Shown one piece after another: positions 9,373-20,469 of a DNA stretch of 48,810 bases. A model generated the notes under the pieces. It saw nothing but the letters and a program-made list of their open reading frames with translations, was not told where the DNA came from and did no database searches. Location of the stretch: contig NGBS01000345.1 of NCBI GenBank assembly GCA_002245135.1, forward strand, positions 1 through 48,810, written 5' to 3'. Positions within the stretch are counted from its first letter, which is position 1. The number at the start of each line of letters is the position of its first letter. This DNA is from Proteromonas lacertae. Its lineage: Eukaryota > Sar > Bigyra > Opalinata > Proteromonadidae. A program made the translations under genes and the position numbers.

Positions 9373-11688
9373 TACTATCATTAGTAGGAACTGATACAAA
9401 ATCATTGGCATCAATAGTTATTATGTTCATGTATTATTTATTTTCAAGTATGATATAGAAAATAGATTATAAATTATAATGCCACAAAATATGAAACGAT
9501 TAAATATTTTTAAACATAAAAAAGTACTAGTTCATACTTGAAATACTAGATTACACTTTCAATAATTTTGTCAATAATTTCTATTATATTGTTATTATTA
9601 ATTCTATATTATTGAGTGATGTGATATAATGTATGTTGATATAGTGATATATGAGTTGCAGAAAGGACATCCTTCTGGAGCCATATCCTCCTTTCTGTCC
9701 TTTCTTCTCTCGTCTAGCCTGTAAGGAAATCGAACATGTTTTTTTCAAGAAGGACAGTATTCCTTTTGTGTCCCTTTATTCAATATTTGTTTATCATAAA
9801 TACTACATATATTATATATCCTATTGTTTATAAGACATATTAACCTGTTTAAGAACAAATATACCTATGTTCATTTCTATTAATCAAAATATTATGTAAA
9901 TTTTATGCATTAAATCTATCTAAATAACATACTTATAAATGTATTGTTCATTTACATAAATAGCGTCACTTCATAATAGAAATATCAAACAAATTGACAT
10001 AATCTGAATATAATGTAAATTAATAAACTACTTATAACTAATTTGAATATATACAGTAAAATAAACTGATTAAATTTAGCTAAATTTTAATATTCATTAA
10101 TTCACAGTATTTCAAAGAAACAGTAATTAATTTTTAGATTTATACATACGAATTTACAACATTACAAACATATGAACATAAAAAGAAACAATACTTAATC
10201 ATAACACGAAATATTAAACTTTGAAATAAATCCAAGCTTGATTTCTTTTCAAGCTTTTTTATTTTATCATGTCATATAAAAGACGTAGCAGCTTCATAGA
10301 ATACAAACAATCCCAAACTCTAGAAGCTTAATAGAACATAGTTTTTCTATACAGGGATTGATACATAACAAACAGAGAAACAGATTAGGGAATAGCATAT
10401 AAAATGGGATAAAAAATGAGTGAAAACAATTAAATGCAACTACAATATATTAAAAAAATAGTTAAATTGACAAATAATATATTTATTTGTTAATTTTTCA
10501 GTAGGGCAGGAGTATAATGTGTTATATTGATATATATTGCTTAGTGATTGATTATTTTTACTATTTATTACAGAAAAACTAAAAAGATAATAAAAAAGCA
10601 AAATGGACAAAAGGGACAGCTACAGGAAAACACTGGGTATTTTGAGCGTGTGAAAGGGACAAAAGTCGAAAAGGATGTCATTTGCCTAACTCAGTTCTAA
10701 ATACATTCAAGTTCTTCGACAAGCTAACCATGTCATCTATATCTTTATCAATCTTTGAATGTTGAAAGTAAATGAATCTTGTTCAACAATTGGCATATTT
10801 AATCCTAAAATTCATTGATATAGGCCAATTTAATATTAAGTAACATACACATATTAAATACACAAATTAAAGTATAAATGTTAAATATTTGTGTAAATTA
10901 TCAATTAATAAAAAGAATCAATTTCTGAAGAAGATATTCCTATAAATCCTATTACAACCATTACATTTCACATCCTGTATTCCATTATTACTACATTCAA
11001 TATATCTTTGAGTATAATCCATTTCATATTTAAATATATCACTTAAATTTAGATTATATTCTCATTTTTCAATGCAACTATGTTCTTTATTTCTTCAAGT
11101 GATATAGTAAGACTCTTTCTTAACCATTTTTGATTTATATTCCTTACTATCTGGCTTATCACGCATTCTTCCATATTTTTGAATCAATCCATTCCATAAT
11201 AAATTTAGTCGTATGCTATTCTATCTATAATCTTTTCATAATTCTTTAAATCTAAACCAATTAAAAATATATATAATTATACGAAGAATATGGACTTTTG
11301 ATATATATATAATTGAAAATTATGATAAAGTTGAAATCTATTTAATTAAAATTAAAAATATGTTGCTATACATAACAAATGCTCAAAATATATAAATTTC
11401 AAATTCAAATCAAGCCAAATGCTTGACTAAATTTATATTTTTTCATTTTTCTCTTGAAATAACAAAATAATTAGAATAAAAACTGGAGGTCCAATGTACA
11501 GTTATTATGTACAATAAATTTATATACAAAATTCTTATAATTATTCTAATGATTAACATTGATGATGTCTAAATACCACACACAATTCAGAAAAGCTATA
11601 ATAATTTATAATAGTCAGACAAATTTCAATATGAGATTCATGGCGCTATTAGAAACAGCCTGTTCAAAATTTGAGCAGCTGCTCAAAA
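9373..11688 (-). repeat. MULE right terminal inverted repeat
   Basis: Mirror of 4904-7219 with the same length, 2,316 bp. On the minus strand it would start transcription toward the transposase 3' end and encode the first 19 codons of the transposase before a stop. Confidence 0.92.
9652..10694. mobile_element. Nested hAT-like element, mirrored copy in right TIR
   Basis: Exact mirror of 5898-6940 about the axis of the MULE. Presence in both TIRs at the same place means the TIRs were copied or converted after the hAT-like insertion. Confidence 0.55.
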
Positions 11689-12129
11689 AAAAAATACCCC
11701 ATATATTTGTTAATAACTAACTCCTAACATCATGAATATCATATTAGTTTTGATTGAATCATTCTGCAATATAGAGTTACGCCATACTGGGAACAACAAT
11801 ATTTGTCGAATAATAACTTGATTTTAATGAAAAATAAAAGATTACACCTTATAGTAAAATATTGTCTTATATTTGTTTGGTAAAACTAAAAGGAACAATA
11901 AAATAAAAAACTTAACTCAAAAAATAAAAAAAAGACTGACGTAATTTTTTATACATAGTGTATTAAGAAGTAATAAAATTTGGATAGAATAATTCATACT
12001 CTACAACAGCATTTTATTGTACATAATTAGCTGTACATGTTGTTGTAGTGTAAAAAATGAAAAAATTAATTATTATTTGTCATAATTACATTTTGACCGT
12101 CAATAATTTATTTTGTTGTAATTTGTTGA
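11689..12129. other. Intergenic, with an imperfect palindrome
   Basis: No gene seen. At 12003-12050 CTACAACA and TGTTGTAG enclose TGTACA-TAATTAGC-TGTACA, a 48-bp hairpin-capable element whose core resembles the TGTACA pair in the MULE TIR and in the relic near 2695. It ends about 80 bp before the CIA2-like gene and may belong to its promoter or be a small repeat. Confidence 0.4.
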
Positions 12130-12791
12130 ATGAGTGAAGAAGGAAGAAATATCAACCCTACTCACTATTCTAAATTAGAAGTATATGTACAATTTTTATA
12201 TTATATAGATACCAGAAGTTGATTATTCTGATATTAACCAATTAACTCTAAAATCAGAGATAACTAAAGTGGAAGTATTTGGTATAGTTATTGTTAACAA
12301 TATTAAATAGAATTTTTAAGAAATATACGAGATCCTGAACATCCAGTTTCATTGGAAGAGCTTGGTGTAATAAAATTGGATTTAATAGATGTAAGTAACG
12401 ATAATAAAACAGTTGATGTAAAATTTACGCCTACAATCTCAAACTGTTCGTATAATACATATAATTATGAACTTGTAGTCTAGCTGGTATTATTGGTTTA
12501 TGTATATGTGTAAAGTTGCAAAGATCATTGCCTATAGAATATAAATTCAATGTTGAAATAACACATGGAACACATGATCAAGAAGATATATGTATTTAGT
12601 TATTTTAATGTTGTATATTAGTTACAAAGCAATTGAACGATAAAGAAAGAGTAGCTGCTGCAGTTGAGAATGTAGGTTTATGTATAGTTATATTTTTGTT
12701 ATATAATTTAGGTGATCAAATAAACAGATGTTTACAACCATCAGATCCTGTGAATATGGGTCAAATAAATAAATTGATAATGTCGTTGTAA
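12130..12791 (+). CDS. CIA2/MIP18-family cytosolic Fe-S targeting protein
   Basis: Six exons: 12130-12180, 12209-12281, 12311-12449, 12479-12591, 12622-12681, 12712-12791. Five introns of 28-30 nt all start GTAT and end TAG. The spliced frame is exactly 172 codons (171 residues). Recognisable blocks are RDPEHPVSLEELGV, KFTPTISNCS with the reactive Cys, GLCICVKLQRSLP, EITHGTHDQE, QLNDKERVAAAVEN and DQINRCL, which together define the MIP18/FAM96 (DUF59) family. In eukaryotes CIA2 joins CIA1 and MMS19 to hand 4Fe-4S clusters to DNA polymerases, primase and helicases. The length fits the family. The last intron's precise acceptor is inferred from frame. Confidence 0.93.
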
Positions 12792-12897
12792 TAATATTTG
12801 TGTTTTAAATGTTGTTTTTTAGTATAGGCTTGGATTATGTTTGAAAAAGTCATTTTCAAATTTTAAATTTCTTTTGTTATAAGTTATTCTGTTTAAC

Positions 12898-13835
12898 ATG
12901 AATCAATCGTTTACATCTCGTGTGATATGCTTTGCGTCTAAAGATCATCTTTATTTAACTGATATGAAACCTATATATAATTGTTTTCAACCGAAGGTAC
13001 TTGGATTATTTTTGTTGAAAGATTCTGTTCTTGCACTTAATGATGTATTAGCTGATTTAGAAAGCGAAGAAGAAGATGAGTATAGGAAATAAATCTATTA
13101 ATATCCTAGAAAAAAGTCCAAGCAAATAACCAAGAGATTAATTAACAATATAACAATTGATATAGCAGGTACATTCCTCTTGAGATGTGTTGAAAGACTC
13201 GTTGGTTTATTTGTAACACCTAGAATGTTAGACAAACTTACAAAGAATGTCAGATACTCTGCAATTAGAAAGGTTCAAAAATTTGGAATTAAAGAAGGTT
13301 CAATAAGAATAATTAAAACAGATATTGTAGCATCCTTTTTATATCACTGTGTTGAATTCTTTATTGGAAGAGTATAGAATATATTATTTATATGTAGTGC
13401 AAAAATTTATATACATTGATAAGATTCCGTAAGAATATGCCAATATCCTTTTTATTCCTATAATGCATAGTAAAAGTGATAATGGTTTGTCTTTAATTGA
13501 TATCTTTTAAGAATTAATGAATGAAGATGATTATTGGGAGCATCCAGATACAGAGGCAATATCTACAAGTAGAGCGAAGGAAGAATGGAGAGAATTAAAA
13601 AGAGATTTTTGGAGAAGAGTATATATATTATATTATATTATAATTCAATAATTAGACTCATTATGAATTTGTGGTTGAATGTATCTCCTTAGGAATGGGA
13701 GGAATTGGTGCTTGTCTTGGTACATTAATATACCCAGGATTAGGAACAGTAACTGGTGAGATTATAACAAGCACAGTAATGTGTAATTTATGCAGTATGG
13801 AATCTAATCCAGTGGTATTGGAAGATAGTAAATAA
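12898..13835 (+). CDS. Conserved-looking protein with glycine-rich hydrophobic C-terminus, unrecognised
   Basis: Six exons fit: 12898-13079, 13110-13371, 13398-13428, 13471-13484, 13512-13618, 13656-13835, with GT-AG introns of 26-42 nt. The joined frame is one base short. If the A5 run in exon 3 (13401-13405) is really A6, all phases agree and the protein is 258 residues. Visible features: an acidic segment near residue 55-62, a basic middle, DYWEHPDTEA, EEWRELKRDFWRR, and a C-terminal hydrophobic Gly-rich stretch LGMGGIGACLGTLIYPGLG that may sit in a membrane. I do not recognise the family. The gene starts 107 bp after the CIA2-like stop. Confidence 0.65.
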
Positions 13836-13933
13836 TTAAGTAATTTCTATTATTATTTCTCTATTTTTGGTAATTTAGGTTTTAATTAAGAAAAATAAAT
13901 TGTTACATATGTATATATATATTTAATGTAATT

Positions 13934-14835
13934 TTATCGTCTTCTAGTACTAACAGCTGGCTTTTTACTTGTCACTCTTCCTGCTGCAGCATATGCTCCT
14001 ACTCCAGCATTTCGATGAGTTGTTTTTGGCTAATATGTTATATATATATAACATCATATATACCTTTGCAATGATATCTTTACACTTTGGTATATGTCTT
14101 TCAGCAACTTGAGCTTCAAATTTTCTTCCACAATAATTACATTTAATTAAAAAAACATATATATATATATTAAAAAGGATATGGACAAGGAACTCTATCA
14201 TCAATATCAGGTGGAGCTTCATATTTACTAGCATCATATCCACCACCACTATTATTACCATTACTATTTCCACCTTTCGTACTTCTCATTGCAGCTCTAA
14301 ACTGTTCACTTTGTATTTTCCATTTAGGCATTGTTGGCTTCTTCTTTTTAACTTCTTTCTTCTTTAATGCTGCTTTTACAATCTGTGCTGCATCTTGACC
14401 ATTCATTTCAACTACTGCTTTCACTCTCAAATTAGTTGAATTGAAAGTTTTTCTCTTTTTACTTGCTTTTTGACAGGCTTGAATATGTTTGGGTAATACA
14501 TCATCACTGAAATTTCTTCCACATATAGGGCAAGGTTGTAGTATCATATTAGCAGTTGGATCTTCTATTGGAGCGTATGAACTAATTGGTTGTGCTAAAG
14601 CTCCCATGGCATTCAAACAGTCTGGACATTGACAACCTGCTTTTCTAGTACATTCTACTCTTGGACCATTATTCCTTCGCTGTTGTGGTTGTTGCATTAT
14701 TTGTGGTTGTGGTTGTCTTCGTTGTTGTTGTTGTGGAGGCGGTTGTTGAGGTTGAGGTGCTGGTTGATATCTTTGTTGTTGTTGTTGTTGGTGTGGTTGT
14801 CTATGAGATTGTAATTGTGGTTGTTGTCTAAATTT

Positions 14836-14866
<31 letters not shown>

Positions 14867-15661
14867 TTATTATTAGAAGGTGAAGTTATAGGTGATGTGG
14901 GATATGTTGGTTCATATCCTCCATCATCTTCATTATTATAATCAGATGAATTAGATTGATACATTCTGTTATTAATACGAGGTTGTGGTCTATTAGATAT
15001 TTGTTTGGGTTTTTGGTATTGAGGATATCCGTTATCATCTTCATCTTCATAATTCACTTCTGCAGATTGTCTTTGGTAGTTACGTTGAGATTGAGTAATT
15101 CTTTGTTGTTGCGGTGGCATATTATACTGTGCAGGTGGTAAACTATTGTATTCTTCATCTCTAAATGAGGGATGTTTATTCATTTTCGATTTTAGTAAAG
15201 CTAATCCTGCTCTACTTGCTGATCCACCCCTTTCTTTATTAGATCTAGCACCAAATCGAATGTGATCTGTTTCTTCCATTAAATCTGGTCTTTGTGGAGC
15301 TGATGGCACTGGAGAGGCATAAAGAGAACTCATTGCAGCTTTACACTATTATTAGTAAAAATAACCGTTTCATACATTTGGACATTGACAATTGGAATTT
15401 CTAGTACATTTTATATTTTTACCTGAGCTTTTTCTAGAAGATTGTCTCAGGATTTCATTTTCTATAATATCTGGTCCAGGTGGTGGAACTTCATAACCTT
15501 GTAATGATTTTTGTCTCTGTGGAATTGATCCAGATCCTTGTCTCGAAAAATGATCTAAAGAGTCTTCAAAACCATTACTATATTAAAGATAAAACAATGA
15601 TATATTTATACGAATTGCCTGGATTTCCATTAGTTCTGTATATTCCTCTATATTGAGCCAT
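13934..15661 (-). CDS. ZC2HC1-like protein with two C2HC zinc fingers and Gln/Asn-rich linker
   Basis: Five exons, from the start: 15612-15661, 15376-15577, 14183-15345, 14064-14136, 13934-14029. The sum is exactly 528 codons (527 residues). Two related Cys motifs, KCTRNSNCQCPNC and ECTRKAGCQCPDC, flank a low-complexity region rich in Gln, Asn and Pro. The first C2HC finger is PCPICGRNFSDDVLPKHIQACQK-like (CPxC...H...C); the second is CPYCGRKF...AERHIPKC. This pairing is characteristic of ZC2HC1/FAM164 proteins, often linked to cilia or microtubules, though the role here is inferred only. Three introns are ordinary GTAT...TAG (30-34 nt). The one at 14137-14182 is not GT-AG and interrupts the second finger. 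The tail is basic (TSKKPAVSTRRR). Confidence 0.85.
14137..14182 (-). other. Candidate U12-type AT-AA intron
   Basis: On the minus strand this 46-nt interruption begins ATATCCTTT, the exact minor-spliceosome donor consensus, and ends GTAA, with a T-rich TTTTTTTAATTA stretch near the 3' end as a possible branch site. Removing it restores C-P-Y-C-G-R-K-F, the conserved zinc-finger sequence, and keeps the whole 528-codon frame. Leaving it in gives a stop five codons on. There is no GT-AG alternative. Because of short direct repeats the exact ends could slide by one base without changing the protein. Confidence 0.7.
14830..14865. repeat. ATT trinucleotide run coding poly-Asn
   Basis: A tandem run of ATT units encodes a poly-Asn stretch in the ZC2HC1-like protein; neighbouring GTT/TTG-rich sequence encodes poly-Gln. 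It is typical of AT-rich protist low-complexity linkers. Confidence 0.7.
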
Positions 15662-15730
15662 TTAAAAAAATAAAACTGAAAAGTCAAATGCGGTTCTATC
15701 TGATCTTGATCACTTTTTGAATTTCAAAAA
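15662..15730. promoter_or_regulatory. Compact divergent promoter region
   Basis: Only 69 bp separate the start codon of the ZC2HC1-like gene (minus) from that of the pseudokinase-LRR gene (plus), so both promoters must fit here. It contains an A/T-rich end on each side and a central TGATCTTGATCA near-palindrome. Confidence 0.5.
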
Positions 15731-18455
15731 ATGGAAGAAAAAGAGAGTGTATAGTATATATAACTAATTCTAATAGAACATATTCATTACTGAAGTAAAT
15801 GAAGAAGTATGACTGTATCTCTAGTATTGTTTAGATAATTGAGACTTTAAGAGATGATAAGGATGTAAAGACATACCTGATACAGCAATCAGAGCATTCT
15901 CAGGTAGTTATCAAAACAATTTTTATGCATGATGAAGAAGTGGCAAAGATAAATCTACTAGTATAGCTTTCCATTAATATTTATATTAATATAGATTAGT
16001 GACCTTAATTCAATAACTGGAAATAACATCATTCCCTCAATGGTAAGTTATTCATCAGAAAAACACTTAATTACCTTAAGTCATACATATCAAGAGGAAT
16101 ATACACCATTAGATATGTTAATACTTGATGCACCAGAGGTAATGGAAAACTACAATAGAATATTAATAGACATAGGTGAAGGCTTACTTCAATTATTAGA
16201 TCAGAATTATTACCATCACAATCTCAAGCCAAGCAATATATTCGTTATACCAACATCACAGTACCACACATTTGTAGCAGATTATTTACACAATTCATTA
16301 TTCAAAAATCCTCAATTCTCATTCTTTATTAGTCCAGAGCAATTAGTGAGTTCTAGTCATGATAAATCTGATATTTGGAGTTATGGATGTATAATATATT
16401 ATTTATACACCAGTGGAGATATTTTATTTTCCATTACACACATTAATTTTGACACTGAAAAAAATACAGCTGAAAATCCTCGTGATTTACTATACGCTAT
16501 GAGATGTTTTGATTATGAAGAAGATATTGATGATATGTTTTATGAGAATGAAGAAGAAGAGGAAATAGGTAGATTATTAAAACAGATGTTAAACCCTGAT
16601 GCAGATAGTCGAATGGATTTGAATAGTGTAGTAAATACAATAAAAAGTATATATCTATACATATCTATATATATATATATTATTATAGATCTTGAAGCGA
16701 AGAAAAGGCATAATAGCAATAACAATAATAGTTATGAAATATTACCAACCTATACACATGAAGAACAGGAATTATTATTATCAATACAGAATGAAAGTAT
16801 TTATATAATAATAATATTGTTAATATATAAATATATAGAAATAACTATTGAAGATTTACTTCATATCTTAGAGATAAATAACAATAATAACATAATGAAT
16901 AACCCTCTTTTTATATCTGCCTGTCAAAGTCAATATGTAATTAACTTATTGATTAAATCTTATAATCATGAAGGATATAACTCTGAAGTGTTTAAATTTA
17001 TAGTTTTTATGGTATTTAGAATACCAAACCTAAAAGAATTGATGTTAAAATCATTACAACTGAAAAATGATCCAAATTTAATTCATCGAATAATCATAGA
17101 AGGAATAAAAGATAATTATAGCTTGTGCTTGAATAATCTCAATTTAGATGATAGTTTGATGAAGTTATTGAGTGAAGAATTAACAGAATATAAATTCCTG
17201 AAGAAATTAGACTTAAATGGTATATAATATAATATAATATAATATAATAATATAGATAATGAGATAAGTGATATAGGTATAAACTATATAAGTGAAACTT
17301 TGTACGAACTTAAGGAGTTGAAAGAGTTGAATATATCCAACAATCGCATCACTAAATATGGAATTAAATATATTGTAGATCATTTATCAGATAATCATCA
17401 TAATGAATTGAAATCATTAATATGTGAAAGTATTATTATTATTATTAATAATAAATAGACAATATGATTGATGAAGAAGGTGCAGCAATATTGAGTAATG
17501 GTTTTAAGTACTTTCCAAATTTAGAATTGTTGAATTTATCCAGTATTATTTATATTATTGTTTTATGTTTATAATAGATTGTAATATATCAGATATGGGT
17601 TGTAAAAGTCTTTCAGATAATTTCCCATCAATATCTCAACTGAAAATATTATGTTTAAATGATAATAATATTACAGACATTGGAATTAGAGATTTAACTA
17701 ATTCATTCAAGTCAATAGTGCATTTGAAGAAGTTATTTATTAATAGTATATTTATATATTATAATTATTATGTTTTATCTATCTATCTATATATATATGT
17801 AGATAATATGATAGGAAACAAAGGAATGATTCATTTAAGTAAGAATATGAAACATATAAGTGAATTGATAGTATTAGAACTATCTAACAACAATATTGAT
17901 GATGAAGGAATTGAGATATTTGCTCCTGATTTGACTTGGACAATTAAACTGGAAATATTGAACTTATCAAGTATGTTATATATATATATATATATTATTA
18001 TTATTATTAGATAATAAGATTACATCTGTTGGTATAAAGGAATTATGTAAATTATTATATGTAATACCTCATTTGAGAGAATTATATTTGAATTATAATG
18101 TTTTACAGAATGATGGTGTAAATGTATTATGTGAGTATATGAGTATATGTTGTGATTTACAGATATTAGAAATTCAAAGTATATATATATATATAATATT
18201 ATAGAGAATTACATAAGTGATAGTTGTATGAAAATGTTATGTAATTGTTTAAGCAGTCTTCCTTATATAAGATGTTTGAATATGTGTGAGAATGATATAA
18301 CCCCAATCGGTTTTAACTTAATGATTGAGAATTACAGAAATTTAATAAATCAATTAGAAATATTGAATATTAAGAATAACAGAATTAATAAAAATGAGGA
18401 GAATATTAGAAAAAGACTAATTGAAATTAACCCTGAGTTAATATTAAGAATATAG
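15731..18455 (+). CDS. Pseudokinase fused to a leucine-rich repeat array
   Basis: Twelve exons with eleven GT-AG introns (26-57 nt) give an exact 776-codon frame (775 residues). The kinase-like part has a VVIKTIF lysine strand, but the catalytic loop reads HHNLKPSN, with Asn where HRD has Asp, and the DFG position reads ADYL; the APE-like SPEQ and KSDIWSYGC are kept. It is therefore probably a catalytically dead scaffold. The C-terminal half carries ribonuclease-inhibitor-type LRRs of 28 residues (LxxLxLxxNxI-x-GI). Six introns in the LRR half share phase 1 at the same place, just before the conserved Asn, and exons measure 174, 84, 168, 168 and 168 nt, i.e. one or two repeats each. Introns are full of AT/ATT microsatellites. 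A signalling or recognition role is inferred. Confidence 0.85.
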
Positions 18456-18510
18456 TTATTATATATTTTTGACTTTTTTACAAACTGTATAGTATTATAT
18501 TTCATAATTT

Positions 18511-19330
18511 TCAAATGAAAATCTTTTTCATACACCTTTTAATTGAATTACTATTCACAAGCATACTTTCAATCATCTCAAAATCAAATCTATATTTATC
18601 ATTATTATCAATCATTTTCTTTATTATACTCTGTAAATAGTTTAACTTATTTAAATTATCTATTTCAAATATTCCTTTATAATTATTTTTAACTAGTTTT
18701 TCTCTAGGTATTTTATTATCAAATAATTCTTTTCCAGTGTATATTTCATAGAATATACAGCCCAAGGCAAATATATCACTTGAATAAGAATAGGGAGGAG
18801 GATTCTTATTCCATAATTCTGGAGATAAATAATTATCATTCTTTTCTACTATTTCTGATAGTTTTAGCTTTAGTTTTTTACCATCATCTATTACTAATAT
18901 ATTCTCAGAGTCTAAATATTTGTAAACACCATACTTATTATAATCTTTCAACTCACTCATCAAATTACTCATATAATCAACTATCTCCTAATTGATAAAT
19001 AATTCTTTTCCTGTTGTTTCTTGTTTATCATTTCCTTTAAAGTAACCATTTCTGGAAGATTAATTTCATTAAAGTCTACTATGTTTTGTTCGTTTAACTT
19101 TCTTTCCATCTTATCATCAATAGTCGTTTTATTAGCATCATTTTCATTATTATGTGTAAATTTCTTTACACTTTTATTTATTTTTCTTAATGCATGAAAC
19201 TCGGCTGTATTATAACCTATATCATAAAAATATTTATATAGCTGATACATGATATATCATGTACTTTTTCATTAACATAATTGTATGAAATTTCATTAAT
19301 TAAAGGTAATTCTCTTTCATCTTCCGTCAT
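18511..19330 (-). CDS. Kinase-like protein, probably catalytically inactive
   Basis: Exon 1 is 19249-19330, the intron is 19217-19248 (32 nt, GTATCAG...ATAG) and exon 2 is 18511-19216. The frame needs one extra base near 18988 (GG read where GGG would restore it); then the length is exactly 263 codons (262 residues). Kinase features: LPEMVTLKEMINK hinge region, GVYKYLDSENILV catalytic loop with Tyr in place of the HRD Asp, LSPELW as an APE-like motif, and YSSDIFALGCIFYEIYTGKELF as helix F. No DFG is visible. It resembles Rhizaria/Amoebozoa-style expanded kinase-like families only loosely. It converges on the pseudokinase-LRR gene with a 55-bp gap. Its start lies 99 bp from the Polinton end. 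Confidence 0.6.
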
Positions 19331-19423
19331 TTCCAAAACACAATGCAAAGAGAAAAAATAAAATATATAGGTAATAATTTCAAGGTAAATTACTTGTTGC
19401 ACAAATACATTTAAATATCTTAC

Positions 19424-19429
19424 AGAACC
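19424..19429. repeat. Polinton target-site duplication, left copy (AGAACC)
   Basis: AGAACC immediately precedes the left terminus; the same hexamer follows the right terminus at 40375-40380. A 6-bp duplication is the hallmark of Polinton/Maverick integration. Confidence 0.88.
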
Positions 19430-19729
19430 ATAATAATGTATAAATAAGGGAAATAGAACGTGAATCAAACTATTATATACGAAAATTTTCCATGACCGTC
19501 AATTACCAAAAGCGTTCTATTTTATTATACGAAACGGCTATTTTACCATGTAACGGCCAAATTTTTTTGGGAATTCCTGACATTTTTAGTTCCATTTCCC
19601 TATGCCATTTTTTTTCCTTTGACCATTTTTGGGACGAACTGACACGTAAAAAATGGTCAATTACAAAAAGCGTTCTATTTTTTTGACCTCGTAATTACCT
19701 CAAAATGACCACACCGATCGATGCAGCTC

Positions 19730-20195
19730 GTCATGCTGCATCCATCTAAATACATATTTTTTGTTTTATGAACTAAGTGTATATCGCATATTGTCATTAA
19801 TTTCAAAATTCGAAATAAACTCTATCAATTGATGCACCATCGATCGGTGATGCGATTGACATATATTATATACATATATGCTATAGTACACAATTCATGA
19901 GAATATTGTGAAACGAATATTTTTTTATATATATTGGAACATATTGACAAATGCTCAATAAGGCATAATAAGCACATGTATCAATTCTTTTCATGATGGA
20001 GCATCGATCTATGCAATAAAAAGAAATTTGAAAATTTTTATGAAATCCATCTATCATTTTACGAAATATTTTGAAAATCGAAATTAACCATCTCAGTCGA
20101 TGTACCATCGATCGGTTATTCCATTGACATATCATATTCACATATATGCTATGTCACTCAAAATATGAAAATATTATGAAACAGATATTTTTTCA
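19730..20195. repeat. Polinton arm repeat, outer copies (about 290-bp unit)
   Basis: This is a unit bounded by GAAACGGATATTTTTT-like sequence and carrying GGAGCATCGATCTATGC and CACCATCGATCGGTGAT. One nearly full copy lies at about 19910-20195, with a partial diverged copy outside it. The same unit occurs at 26050-26615 and, mirrored, at 39609-40074 and 30435-31000. Confidence 0.8.
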
Positions 20196-20469
20196 TAATT
20201 ATTCAATTGATTATTTCGTTTATTTATTCCTTATGGTTCGAACTAAGTACACAAATCGCTAACCAACATATTGCTGATTTTATCTTATCCCTATAGTGTT
20301 TATTTAACCAAAACATTTATATTCAAACCTAAATTCAAACCTTTATCATTTTAATTTTTTTCTTATGATTGATAAACACTTCAAATATTTTTTATTTACG
20401 AATATCTTTAACACCCAACAAATACATAATTCAATAATCAGATTACTTTTAATTATTCACTCTAATGTT

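Larger units (their letters stand above)
4904..11688 (+). mobile_element. MULE (Mutator-like) DNA transposon, 6,785 bp, whole-looking
   Basis: The element has one transposase gene (7162-9183) between inverted repeats of exactly 2,316 bp (4904-7219 and 9373-11688). Both ends begin TTTTGAGCAGCTGCTCAAA, of which 18 bp is itself a perfect palindrome. The repeats matched without a difference in every stretch I compared. The transposase start codon and first 19 codons lie inside the left TIR, so the right TIR carries a mirrored promoter and a truncated 21-codon mini-ORF. No target-site duplication is visible: the left flank is AAAAGTTCTA and the right flank is an A-run followed by TACCCC. The 189 bp between gene and right TIR hold a telomere-like repeat. 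Confidence 0.9.

Noticed and set aside
4890-11700. Target-site duplication for the MULE
   Set aside because: I tried several borders around the TTTTGAGC ends and found no 8-11-bp match.
19343-19384. Upstream exon of the RS gene left of the Polinton
   Set aside because: Donor, phase and frame fit, but the ATG would be only 12 bp from the divergent kinase start; kept as a possibility, not annotated.
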